A stretch of 64,000 bases of DNA from JBDXHU01 sp039989475. Its GTDB lineage: Bacteria > Pseudomonadota > Gammaproteobacteria > Pseudomonadales > Halieaceae. A program made the translations under genes and the position numbers. The stretch covers positions 124,001 through 188,000 of the forward strand of contig JBDXHU010000004.1 in the NCBI GenBank assembly GCA_039989475.1, read 5' to 3'. Positions 25,817-33,671 of this stretch are shown one piece after another (within the stretch, counting starts at the first letter, position 1; the number at the start of each line of letters is the position of its first letter). The notes under the pieces are model-generated. The model saw only the letters and a list, made by a program, of their open reading frames with translations. It was not told the origin of the DNA and made no database searches.

Positions 25817-28071
25817 GCCACCCGTGGCTTGTCATCCTTGCCGCCATTAATACTCCGGACGTTACCGTCGCCACCTTTCTGGTCACCGCTGCTATAACCA
25901 TAGTAATCGTAGTAGCCACCGTAGTAGTAGTAATCACCACCGAGCTTGGGCGCCTTGCTCGGGTCGAATTGATTGAGGATCACGCCCGCCACCGGGGCAT
26001 TGGAGTTTTTCAGCCGCTCGATGCCGTGCCTGGCCAGGGTATAGGGGGTGGCGTCGGCCTTCACCACGTAGATGACCGCATCGGCATAAGAGGCCAGCAC
26101 AAAGGCGTCGCTTACGGCCTGGGTGGGCGCCGAGTCGATCAGGATACGATCATACTTTTCCCCAAGGTAATCAATGGCTTGCACAAAACGCTTTGATGAA
26201 ATCAATTCCAGTGGGTTTGACGGAATCACACCCGCCGCCAAGATATCGACCCCAGCCGCCTCATAGCGGTGCACGCAATCTTTCAGCTCGGCGGTGCCAG
26301 CGATAAAGTTGGACAGGCCCGGCGTATTTGGCGGCAGCTTACAGGTTTTGGCCATGGTGGGCCGGCGCATATCGGCATCGATGATCAGGGTTTTTTCCAT
26401 CTGACCCAGTGCCGCCGCCAGATTAATACTGACTGTGGATTTGCCCTCGCCCGGCACCGAGGACGTCACCACCGTAATCTTGTGGGCCCGTTCCAGCCCC
26501 GACAGAATCAAGCCGGTGCGAATGGTGCGAATAGACTCAGCGAAACTGGATTGCTTGTCATCCAGCAACAGGGTTAAGGGGCCGGCATCTTTGTCGACTT
26601 TCGGGATCTTTGGTAGCGCGCCCAGCATGGGCACGTGCAAGCGCTCCTCGACATCGGCCGGCGATTTGAGGGAGTTGTCCAGCGCATCCTTCAGGAAGGC
26701 CAACATCACGCCCAGCACCAGGCTCGCCATAAACGCCAGCATCACGCTAAGAGCCTTGCGCGGCTTCACCGGTTCGCGGCCAACCACGCCAGCGTCTACT
26801 ACCCGGGCATGGGCCGCCTCCATACCGCCAGTCTCGTCAGTTTCCCGGATGCGGGTGAAGAACATATCGTAGAGCTGCCGGTTGGTTTGCACGTCGCGCT
26901 GCAGCTCGCGCAGCTTGAATTCCTTGCGGTTGATTTCCTGCACCTGGGCCTTGGCCACCGCTAACTGGCGCTCCAGAGCTTTCTCGCTACTTGACGCCAC
27001 TTTGTAGTCGTTCTCCACCCCCGCCACGACCCGCACTACCTGGCGCTGCATGTTCTCTGAGGCGGCCTGCAATTTAGACTGGGCCGCTATCATCTTGGGG
27101 TGCAGCGGACCATAACGCTTGGACAATTCTGCCACATCGCGCTCGGCTTCGGCTTCCTCTTCCTTCAGCTTCTGTATCAAGCTGTGACGCAACACCGCTG
27201 GCAGCGATGCCAGCGCTTCTGGTGACTGGTTTTCCAGCGCTTGCACCTGGGTGTAAATACTCTCCGCCTCGGTGCGTCGGCCACGGGCCTCCACCAGGGC
27301 GGTCGTGACCTCGTCCAGCTCACGGGCGGCCAGGGTTTTCACACCAGCCACATCCACCAGCTCTTCCTGCTCCCGGTATTCCTGCAAGCGCACCTCGGAG
27401 GCATCCAGGTTTTCCTTCAAACCTTCCAGCCGGCCACTGAGCCAGGTGGCCGCCTTTTGGGTTGCCTCCAGCTTGGCGTCCAGATGGCTGTCGATATACA
27501 CCGAGGCCAGTTCGTTGACCACGTTGGCAGCCAATTGCTTGTCGTATGATTCGAAACTAATTCTTACCAGTTGTGTATTGCGTACCGGTGCAACAGCGAG
27601 TGAATCAATAAAAGCATCCACCACGCCGGCGATGATTTCGTCTTCCGTGGGTTCTTCCAGTTCCAGCTCAAAGGGAGAGTAATCACGCCAGTGAAAGCCC
27701 AGCAAGGGTTCCTGTTGCTCGGGGTCAAAATCCTGATGGTGACCGATATCCAGCTTGCGGACGACTTGCTCCGCCAACTCCCGCGACTTGAGAATTTCGA
27801 ACTGGGTGAGGAAATATTCCTTGCTGGCGCCCCCCAGGCCATACACTTCCTCAATGGAGAGCACCTTGGCTTCCTGGCTCTCGATCATCAGGGTGAGCGT
27901 GGAGCGGTACACCGGGCGCATGGCCAGCACCGTGAGCGCCGCCACAATCGACACCGCCACCGCCAGCGCCACGATGTTCCAGCGCTGCTGGTAGATCACC
28001 CGCCAGTAATGGCGCAGGTCGATCTCGTCTTCCTGCATATTCCCATCATAGTGCTGAGGTCCGGTTTCCAT
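25813..28071 (-). CDS. wzc: Polysaccharide co-polymerase / tyrosine autokinase (Wzc-like)
   Basis: The 752-residue protein has an N-terminal Wzz domain with transmembrane helices near residues 33-51 and 437-460 enclosing a large periplasmic coiled-coil region. A cytoplasmic BY-kinase domain follows with Walker A SSVPGEGKSTVSINLA, Walker A' TLIIDADMRRPT and Walker B ILIDSAPT. The C terminus has a tyrosine cluster (YYYYGGYYDYYGYSS), the autophosphorylation site. It controls chain length and export together with the Wza-like protein encoded next and is probably reset by the PHP phosphatase. Confidence 0.93.
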   Translation of the reverse strand: METGPQHYDGNMQEDEIDLRHYWRVIYQQRWNIVALAVAVSIVAALTVLAMRPVYRSTLTLMIESQEAKVLSIEEVYGLGGASKEYFLTQFEILKSRELAEQVVRKLDIGHHQDFDPEQQEPLLGFHWRDYSPFELELEEPTEDEIIAGVVDAFIDSLAVAPVRNTQLVRISFESYDKQLAANVVNELASVYIDSHLDAKLEATQKAATWLSGRLEGLKENLDASEVRLQEYREQEELVDVAGVKTLAARELDEVTTALVEARGRRTEAESIYTQVQALENQSPEALASLPAVLRHSLIQKLKEEEAEAERDVAELSKRYGPLHPKMIAAQSKLQAASENMQRQVVRVVAGVENDYKVASSSEKALERQLAVAKAQVQEINRKEFKLRELQRDVQTNRQLYDMFFTRIRETDETGGMEAAHARVVDAGVVGREPVKPRKALSVMLAFMASLVLGVMLAFLKDALDNSLKSPADVEERLHVPMLGALPKIPKVDKDAGPLTLLLDDKQSSFAESIRTIRTGLILSGLERAHKITVVTSSVPGEGKSTVSINLAAALGQMEKTLIIDADMRRPTMAKTCKLPPNTPGLSNFIAGTAELKDCVHRYEAAGVDILAAGVIPSNPLELISSKRFVQAIDYLGEKYDRILIDSAPTQAVSDAFVLASYADAVIYVVKADATPYTLARHGIERLKNSNAPVAGVILNQFDPSKAPKLGGDYYYYGGYYDYYGYSSGDQKGGDGNVRSINGGKDDKPRVA

Positions 28072-28631
28072 TAGAAGAAGCTCTCCTCAATGGTGATGAT
28101 GTCGCCGGGCTTGATCAGCGTGTTCAACTTTGCCAGCCGCGGCTCATCGGTTTCATCGTTGTCAGACGCAATGTAAAACTTGGTACGCGAGGCACGGTCG
28201 GTGAACCCTTCCGCCAGGGACACCGCTTTTTGCAAGGTCATGCCCGGTTCGTAGGGGAAGCCACCCGGCTTCTTCACTTCACCGCGCACGTAAAAGCGCC
28301 GGTATTCCATGATGGTTACGCTGACCTTGGGGTCCACCAGGTAAGGCCCCTTGAGGCCATCGATAATCAAGCCTTCCAACTGGCTCACGGTGAGACCTTT
28401 TGCATTCAACTCACCCAGGAACGGATACGAGAAAGAGCCGGCATCGTTGAGCAAGGCCTCGACGCTCAACTCCTCTTCCCCATAGACCTGGATGTAAATG
28501 CGGTCACCCGCCCCCAGGGAATAGGAAGAAAGACCGGTGAGTTGCGCGTGAGCCTGTTGTGGCACCAGCAGCGCAAACAGCAAAACAACAACCAGGCTTC
28601 TTAACTCTGTCACTCGAAAAATCCACCTCAT
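28071..28631 (-). CDS. wza: Polysaccharide export protein (Wza/EpsA-like)
   Basis: From the ATG at 28631 the protein is 186 residues with a signal peptide (hydrophobic VVVLLFALLVP, cleavage near AHAQ). The frame opens earlier at 28724, but that would bury the signal peptide and overlap the barrel gene. The mature protein has YSLGAGDRIYIQVYGEEEL (Poly_export domain) and a SLBB-like segment with FYVRGEVKKPGGFPYEPGM. There is no lipobox Cys at the cleavage site and the C-terminal Wza helix is absent. It therefore seems a short exporter that may need the upstream beta-barrel as outer-membrane pore. Confidence 0.85.
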   Translation of the reverse strand: MRWIFRVTELRSLVVVLLFALLVPQQAHAQLTGLSSYSLGAGDRIYIQVYGEEELSVEALLNDAGSFSYPFLGELNAKGLTVSQLEGLIIDGLKGPYLVDPKVSVTIMEYRRFYVRGEVKKPGGFPYEPGMTLQKAVSLAEGFTDRASRTKFYIASDNDETDEPRLAKLNTLIKPGDIITIEESFF

Positions 28632-28707
28632 AATCAATTGCTTGGCGCAGAAAAAAGGCCACCCTCCTCGCGAAGCGCGGCCCCTTAAGTATGGCAGAAA
28701 ATGAAAA

Positions 28708-29919
28708 TTACAGGCTGAGATCAAAACCGATCAGGAAAATGTTCTTCTCATAATCCAGATCATCTGGCTGGTTATTACTGTCGCGCTTGTCATAGGTGTA
28801 GGACACGCGCACATCCAACCAGCGGCGAAACTCGTACTTGGCGCCAACTTCGGCGTAGTAGAGGTCATCATCCCGCCGGGAGTTCTCGTAGTCGTCGGTG
28901 GCGTAACGCAGGCTGGCATAAACATCCGCGCGGCTATTGAAATCCCACAACCAGGCGGCAGTAAATTCGTCTGTGTTGATGAAATCACCGGTACCCGTGG
29001 TTTCCTGCACCACTTGCGCCGCGCCAAACTGAAACACGTGTTGCTCGCGCGGCCGCCACGTTACATCGGCGTCCCAGGTAAACTCGTTATCAAAATCATC
29101 CCGGGCGCTGTCGTCAAAGTCCTTGTTCAAAACACCCAGCTTTATGGTACCTGTGGTCTTGCCGGTGGCTTCCCAGGTAACACCCAGCAGGAAGCGGGTC
29201 TCGTCGCTGTCTAACTGCGGCGTACCGTCTGTAAAGTCAGTTTTGTAATCCACATCGGTGTAGCTAACTTCGCCTAAAACATCGGTTTTTGGCGCTATCT
29301 TCCAATAAAATGTACCATCGAAGGTGTTGTTTTCCCGGTCCCGGGTATCCGATTCTGGCTCGTGATTGGTGTAGTCCTTGTCTAAGTAGTCGCCGCCAAT
29401 CTTCAGGCGACCCTTGGAGTCCGCACCACCATAGGTGTAGTGGCCTGCAAATACCGTGTCTTCATACTCGTCAGGCTCATCGATCAATAACGCCTGCTGG
29501 CCTTCGCTGAAACCGGTACCCCGATCTTCATGCAGGGAATAGAAGCCGGCCGATACATCAATCATATTCTTGGAGTTGAACTCGACGTGAGCGTCACCAG
29601 CAACACTCCAGTCGGTATAGTCATCATCACCACTGTCATTATAGGTACCATCCACCAGGTCCAATTCCAGGGTGTATTCGTTATTTCTGTCCTTGGCGAC
29701 AGCTTCAATATTGGGATGGATCAGGAAAATCGTGTCATCTTCCTCATCATCCGAGGAATTGAAGATGTTGTCGTCGTATTTGGCATCCAACCCAAGAGTA
29801 GGCGTTATCTCAAAAGGCCCCGCCGAGACACTAGCAGGATCAGCAGCAAGCGACTGACCACTTGCCAAAGTGAGCATTACACCCAAACCTACAAGAAACC
29901 CATATTTTACGTTCACCAC
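28708..29919 (-). CDS. Outer-membrane beta-barrel protein of the exopolysaccharide operon
   Basis: From GTG 29919 (a second GTG follows directly) the protein is 403 residues. The start is supported by GGGGGA at 29925-29930 with 5-nt spacing and by a normal signal peptide ending near SLAADP. A longer frame from GTG 29958 would start inside a CRP-like site and extend the signal region. The mature part is a series of amphipathic strands of alternating pattern and ends with FLIGFDLSL, an outer-membrane terminal strand. It resembles BBP2_2/EpsL-type barrels found in Wza/Wzc loci. An acidic NSSDDEEDDT loop near the N terminus is unusual. First gene of the operon. Confidence 0.72.
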   Translation of the reverse strand: MVNVKYGFLVGLGVMLTLASGQSLAADPASVSAGPFEITPTLGLDAKYDDNIFNSSDDEEDDTIFLIHPNIEAVAKDRNNEYTLELDLVDGTYNDSGDDDYTDWSVAGDAHVEFNSKNMIDVSAGFYSLHEDRGTGFSEGQQALLIDEPDEYEDTVFAGHYTYGGADSKGRLKIGGDYLDKDYTNHEPESDTRDRENNTFDGTFYWKIAPKTDVLGEVSYTDVDYKTDFTDGTPQLDSDETRFLLGVTWEATGKTTGTIKLGVLNKDFDDSARDDFDNEFTWDADVTWRPREQHVFQFGAAQVVQETTGTGDFINTDEFTAAWLWDFNSRADVYASLRYATDDYENSRRDDDLYYAEVGAKYEFRRWLDVRVSYTYDKRDSNNQPDDLDYEKNIFLIGFDLSL

Positions 29920-29943
29920 TCCGATCCCCCAGTGACAGATAAT

Positions 29944-29959
29944 TGTGACGTCAGTCACA
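29944..29959. promoter_or_regulatory. CRP-type binding site overlapping the exopolysaccharide promoter
   Basis: TGTGACGTCAGTCACA is a perfect match to the CRP consensus TGTGA-N6-TCACA. It covers the end of the -10 element and the predicted transcription start of the minus-strand operon. Bound CRP/Vfr-like protein there would be expected to repress. No crp gene lies in the window. Confidence 0.55.
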
Positions 29960-29986
29960 GTATAGACGGTGATTCAACCCTGTCAT
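29959..29986 (-). promoter_or_regulatory. Candidate sigma70 promoter of the exopolysaccharide operon
   Basis: On the minus strand, ATGACA (29981-29986) and TATACT (29959-29964) are separated by 16 bp. They match the -35 and -10 consensus at 5 of 6 positions each. Transcription would start near 29952, giving a leader of about 33 nt before GTG 29919. Confidence 0.5.
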
Positions 29987-30295
29987 TTTTTTGTGTGACC
30001 CGGGGCCCCCTGCGATTCTGGCGATGACTACGGTGAGAATTCTCCTAAACTTGATAGAGAATAGAGCTCACCATACGGTGGACTTGAATCAAGGTAGAGC
30101 AAGTTATTGGAGCCCTGATTGATAGCCTGCAAAGGAGCCGGTGGGGGCCGCCAATCGCAAGGCGCCTTTGGCGTGCTTGGCAGCAGCCTATACTTTATCT
30201 TGGGAGCAGCCTATCGTACTGCTAACATCCGCGCATTCACTAATGCAATTTCTCGGCGACCTTTGCTAATTATGGACAACCTCTAAAGACAGACC
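29987..30295. other. Divergent intergenic region with direct repeats
   Basis: No gene is seen. AGCAGCCTAT occurs twice in the same orientation, at 30182-30191 and 30205-30214, 23 bp apart (about two helical turns). The first copy overlaps a TATACT (30189-30194) that, with TTGGCG at 30168-30173, forms a weak plus-strand promoter. A 10-bp palindrome AAGGCGCCTT lies at 30159-30168. The region separates GC-rich operon DNA on the left from AT-rich glycan genes on the right. Confidence 0.35.
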
Positions 30296-30874
30296 ATGAA
30301 TGTCATCACTTTGTCAGACACCCTTCTAGCTGAGTACTGCAAGTCACTGCAAGACTGCATCGCAATAGCTGGCTTCAAGCCAGATGTAATCATCCCGATA
30401 GCGAATGGGGGTGCATACGTCGCTGAAAGGATGGATTTTCAAGATGCAAAGATATGCGTAGTTAGCTTAAAACGCGAGGGCAGCCGAATTAAAGAACAGC
30501 TTAAACTAGCCTACATTTTGAAAGCTCTACCCTACTGGTTGTTAAATCTTTTTAGAATTGCCGAGGCAAAGATCTTGGAGCGAACCCAGCAACCTGAGCA
30601 GCTCGATCGCTCTGAAATTGAGAAGATTAGAGAAGAGCTTAAAAAAGTGCTCCCCCTTCACCAAACAGCAATATTGATCGTTGACGACGCCGTAGACAGC
30701 GGAAAGACACTCGCGACAGTAATGATGGCTACTAGAGACCTGGCTGGGCCACAAGTTGACATTAGGAGTGCGTCCTTGGTGGTGACGACGGCATCACCTA
30801 GAATAGTTCCTGATTACTTTCTAATAGGAGAAGACCTGCTCCGCTTTCCCTGGTCGAATGACTTTAAGGACTAA
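30296..30874 (+). CDS. Phosphoribosyltransferase-like protein
   Basis: The 192-residue protein contains ILIVDDAVDSGKTLATVM near residue 125, the PRPP-binding motif of type I phosphoribosyltransferases, preceded by DVIIPIANGGAYVAERM near residue 30. An inserted hydrophobic stretch (AYILKALPYWLLNLF) between them is unusual for purine enzymes. Such genes appear in polysaccharide loci without an assigned role. It could be a regulator, a salvage enzyme or part of a phosphoribosyl-based modification. First gene of the plus-strand AT-rich operon. Confidence 0.65.
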   Translation: MNVITLSDTLLAEYCKSLQDCIAIAGFKPDVIIPIANGGAYVAERMDFQDAKICVVSLKREGSRIKEQLKLAYILKALPYWLLNLFRIAEAKILERTQQPEQLDRSEIEKIREELKKVLPLHQTAILIVDDAVDSGKTLATVMMATRDLAGPQVDIRSASLVVTTASPRIVPDYFLIGEDLLRFPWSNDFKD

Positions 30875-30911
30875 CTGCAAATCAGAGGCACAAGCGGTGC
30901 TACCGAGAATC

Positions 30912-31736
30912 ATGAACATCGGACTGGTAATTCCCTGCCTGAACGCTGGTGCTACAATAGCGGCCACGATCGACTCCATCCTGGAGCAAAAATATCCGGC
31001 ACTCGATTTACTGGTTGTGGATGGCGGTTCCGCCGACAACACAATGGAGGTTGTCCAGAGCTATGGAGATCAACTTCGCTGGATTAGTGAAGCTGATGAA
31101 GGACAAGCTGATGCGATAAACAAGGGCTTGAAGAATGTTTATGGCGAAATAGTAAAATGGGTGAACGCCGATGACGTATTAACGCCAGATAGTCTTGTTA
31201 GAGTGGCCCATTTTTTTTCTCATAACCCCGACGTCGATTTCGCGTATGGCGACATCGAGTTTATAAATATGGACGGAGAGGTTATTGGAATTCACAGGGA
31301 GCCCTCTTTTTCTAGCTTTGTCATGATCTACGGCCATAATCTCTTTGCCGATCCTGCGTCATTTTGGCGTGCTGACGCAGTCAAGGCGATTCACTATCTG
31401 GATAAAGAGAATCGATATTCCATGGATTATGAGATGTGGCTAAAACTCTACAATGGGGGGGCCACATTTCGGAATTTGCCTTTTGTTCTTGCTCAATACC
31501 GTATCGAAGAAAATAATGCATCCATCTTCAACCAAAACGAAATGCGCATTGAGCACTTCGATATACTTACAAGATACTCGCCATGGCTTGCAAAGCTATC
31601 GACAAATATGCGGTATAAGCTGCTTTCAATATTGCTGATTGTTGCCAGGATTTATAAGACCGCTAAGGTGTTTTTCGAGCGGCGGGAATTTAAGGTTCTG
31701 AGCTTCGAGAAACTGGTCGAGAAGGCAAGGTCCTGA
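30912..31736 (+). CDS. GT2 family glycosyltransferase
   Basis: From ATG 30912 the protein is 274 residues and begins with NIGLVIPCLNAGATIAATID; an upstream ATG at 30858 adds 18 poorly conserved residues and overlaps the preceding gene. LLVVDGGSADNTMEVV, KWVNADDVLTPDSL (metal-binding ADD) and YSMDYEMWLKLY are the GT2 signatures in order. It probably extends the lipid-linked repeat unit. It is followed after one base by the HAD-like gene. Confidence 0.8.
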   Translation: MNIGLVIPCLNAGATIAATIDSILEQKYPALDLLVVDGGSADNTMEVVQSYGDQLRWISEADEGQADAINKGLKNVYGEIVKWVNADDVLTPDSLVRVAHFFSHNPDVDFAYGDIEFINMDGEVIGIHREPSFSSFVMIYGHNLFADPASFWRADAVKAIHYLDKENRYSMDYEMWLKLYNGGATFRNLPFVLAQYRIEENNASIFNQNEMRIEHFDILTRYSPWLAKLSTNMRYKLLSILLIVARIYKTAKVFFERREFKVLSFEKLVEKARS

Positions 31737-31737
31737 A

Positions 31738-32406
31738 ATGGAGAACACCAGAAAAGTCGCACTTGTAGATCTTGATGGTACCTATATCACGTGCAACTCT
31801 TTTCACATGTGGATTAGGTTTATGCTGACAAGCGGAACAAAATCTCTTCCCATCCACCGAGCTCTACTTCTACGCTTGCGACTATATCTTCTTTTTATTC
31901 TCAGAAAAACCAGAGCACTCAATCATTCTCACTTTAAACGCGCTGTGCAAATGACGTGGCATAAGTATTTCACTGCCTCTCAAACTAAAATACTGTTGAG
32001 TGAATTCATTCCTTCACTACAAACAAAAATAGCGCCATATGTTCACGCAGAGCTGGTGAGTCTTAAGGAAGAATCAACTATTGTGATCTTGACTACGGCT
32101 GCACCAGAAGAATATGCCTCGAAATTTGCGGAATCCAGCAACCTCTTTTTAGCCTGTATCGCCACTAGCCCAGCCACTTCACCATCCTGGCATGACAACG
32201 TTTCCTTGACGAAGCGAATACGCACGCTGGACTTTTTAGGCGCGAATGATCTGGCAGAATGTTATTTGATACTGTTCACTGACCACATAGATGATCTATA
32301 CCTAATTGAGGCCTGCCACGAAGTACATCTGCTCCTCCCAATAAGTGAGAATATTGCTGCTCTTTCGTCCCGTTACAGTGATAAAATTTTCCATGTTGGT
32401 TACTGA
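31738..32406 (+). CDS. HAD-superfamily hydrolase-like protein
   Basis: The 222-residue protein starts VALVDLDGTYITCNSF, HAD motif I (DxDGT). TIVILTTAAPEEYA near residue 115 supplies motif II and LFTDHIDDLYLIEA near residue 180 the acidic motif IV. A basic helical cap (RALLLRLRLYLLFILRK) is present and could lie on the membrane. Probably a phosphatase acting on a sugar phosphate or lipid phosphate. It clusters with the phosphoribosyltransferase, as in some pathways that dephosphorylate a transferred sugar phosphate; this link is inference. Confidence 0.65.
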   Translation: MENTRKVALVDLDGTYITCNSFHMWIRFMLTSGTKSLPIHRALLLRLRLYLLFILRKTRALNHSHFKRAVQMTWHKYFTASQTKILLSEFIPSLQTKIAPYVHAELVSLKEESTIVILTTAAPEEYASKFAESSNLFLACIATSPATSPSWHDNVSLTKRIRTLDFLGANDLAECYLILFTDHIDDLYLIEACHEVHLLLPISENIAALSSRYSDKIFHVGY

Positions 32407-32418
32407 ATATATGTCACT

Positions 32419-32676
32419 ATGCCAGAAATAATTTGGATTTTTTATTTGAATGAGATGCGGGGGCCTTTCAGTTTCTGGGAGGTGCGGTTGCTTGCAACTA
32501 AGTATCGAGATTTTTCTGTGTATTTAGGAAACGATGACTGGATCGCATACGAATCCTGGGATTGGACTAGCCCCAATACTACCTCGCCACCAATGCACCC
32601 ACCAGCAGCAGCTCACAGCTTTCCAGTAGCCGCGAAGCGCTTCCTGAAAAGACATGTAATGCGCAATTGCCACTGA
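32419..32676 (+). CDS. Small GYF_2-like domain protein
   Basis: The 85-residue protein has WIFYLNEMRGPFSFWEVRLL followed by DDWIAYESWDW. The spacing resembles the GYF_2 domain (W-x-Y ... GP-x-S ... W), a small fold usually found in membrane or regulatory proteins. No membrane helix is present. It lies between the HAD and glycosyltransferase genes and overlaps the latter by 10 bp. No good ribosome site is visible, so expression is plausible but not certain. Confidence 0.5.
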   Translation: MPEIIWIFYLNEMRGPFSFWEVRLLATKYRDFSVYLGNDDWIAYESWDWTSPNTTSPPMHPPAAAHSFPVAAKRFLKRHVMRNCH

Positions 32677-33671
32677 TCGTGAAAGTATTGGTGGTGGGAG
32701 TTTTCAAAGAGAACCCTTCCGAAGGCATGGAGGTTATTACGGCCGCCATCGTCAACTCACTACAAGAAGATTTCGGAGCTAATGTTGCAGTATATTCAAC
32801 ACGCACCACACTAAAGTATTTAACGCAAATTCTCCACTTTAAGCCTCAAGTCATTGTATTCACCCACGGGCCAGGGATAGGCGTGTTGCTGCTTTCTCGA
32901 TTATTGCATTGCATCACTGGTGCCAAGATCATTTGGGTCGCCTCCAGGCCGTCTCTCACCAACGTCCCAAGCCTTGTTTTGCGTAGCACGCATGTTGACC
33001 ATATTCTGCTCGGCCAATCCAACAAACAACTCAGTGCGATACAGAAGCACACCTCTGCGCAACTGCACAACATTGTAATCGGCATTGACTTTGGGCGGAT
33101 CCAAGATCGTAAAACCGACAAGCAGGCCACTCGAAGTCGAATTCTTGGAAGGCAGTGCAATGCGTCGGCCCCGCTACTTCTTCATGTTGGACATATACGG
33201 CATAATCGTGGCCTCGACAAACTTGTAGAAGTTAAGGAGTTAATGGGTGCTTCCGTGGAGATCGTCATAGTTGGCAGCCCTGCTCTAACTGCGGATCAAG
33301 CCCTTGTAGACAAACTTAAAGCTGCCGAAATTTCTGTTTACAGGGAATTTTCAGACGACTTGGGTTCAATATACGATAGTGCCGATTATTACGTATTTCC
33401 TTTGGATCCCAACACTGGTGGCGCCGTTGATTTACCACTTAGTGTACTGGAGGCACTCGCAAGTGGTACCCCCGTCTTAAGCACGCGCTTTGGAGCACTG
33501 CCACATAAGCTTAAAGACGTGCGTGGAATAGTTTTCTCAAACTACTGCAACATTGTAGATATGATGGTAGAACATACAAAGAATCTTCCCACGGGGCAGG
33601 TTGTTGATCCACTACCGCCGGAATTTGATCTAAGAAACGTCGCCCAAGCGATTATTGAGTTGTCCAGATGA
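32667..33671 (+). CDS. GT4-like glycosyltransferase
   Basis: The 334-residue protein starts at TTG 32667 (a GTG at 32679 is the alternative; neither has a strong ribosome site). The N-terminal half has KVLVVGVFKENPSEGMEV and a FTHGPGIGVLLLSRLL loop. The C-terminal half has PLLLHVGHIRHNRGLDKLVEV and DLPLSVLEALASGTPVLSTRFG, the donor-binding E-x7-E region of GT4 enzymes. It ends 4 bp inside the start of the fusion gene. Confidence 0.75.
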   Translation: MPLIVKVLVVGVFKENPSEGMEVITAAIVNSLQEDFGANVAVYSTRTTLKYLTQILHFKPQVIVFTHGPGIGVLLLSRLLHCITGAKIIWVASRPSLTNVPSLVLRSTHVDHILLGQSNKQLSAIQKHTSAQLHNIVIGIDFGRIQDRKTDKQATRSRILGRQCNASAPLLLHVGHIRHNRGLDKLVEVKELMGASVEIVIVGSPALTADQALVDKLKAAEISVYREFSDDLGSIYDSADYYVFPLDPNTGGAVDLPLSVLEALASGTPVLSTRFGALPHKLKDVRGIVFSNYCNIVDMMVEHTKNLPTGQVVDPLPPEFDLRNVAQAIIELSR

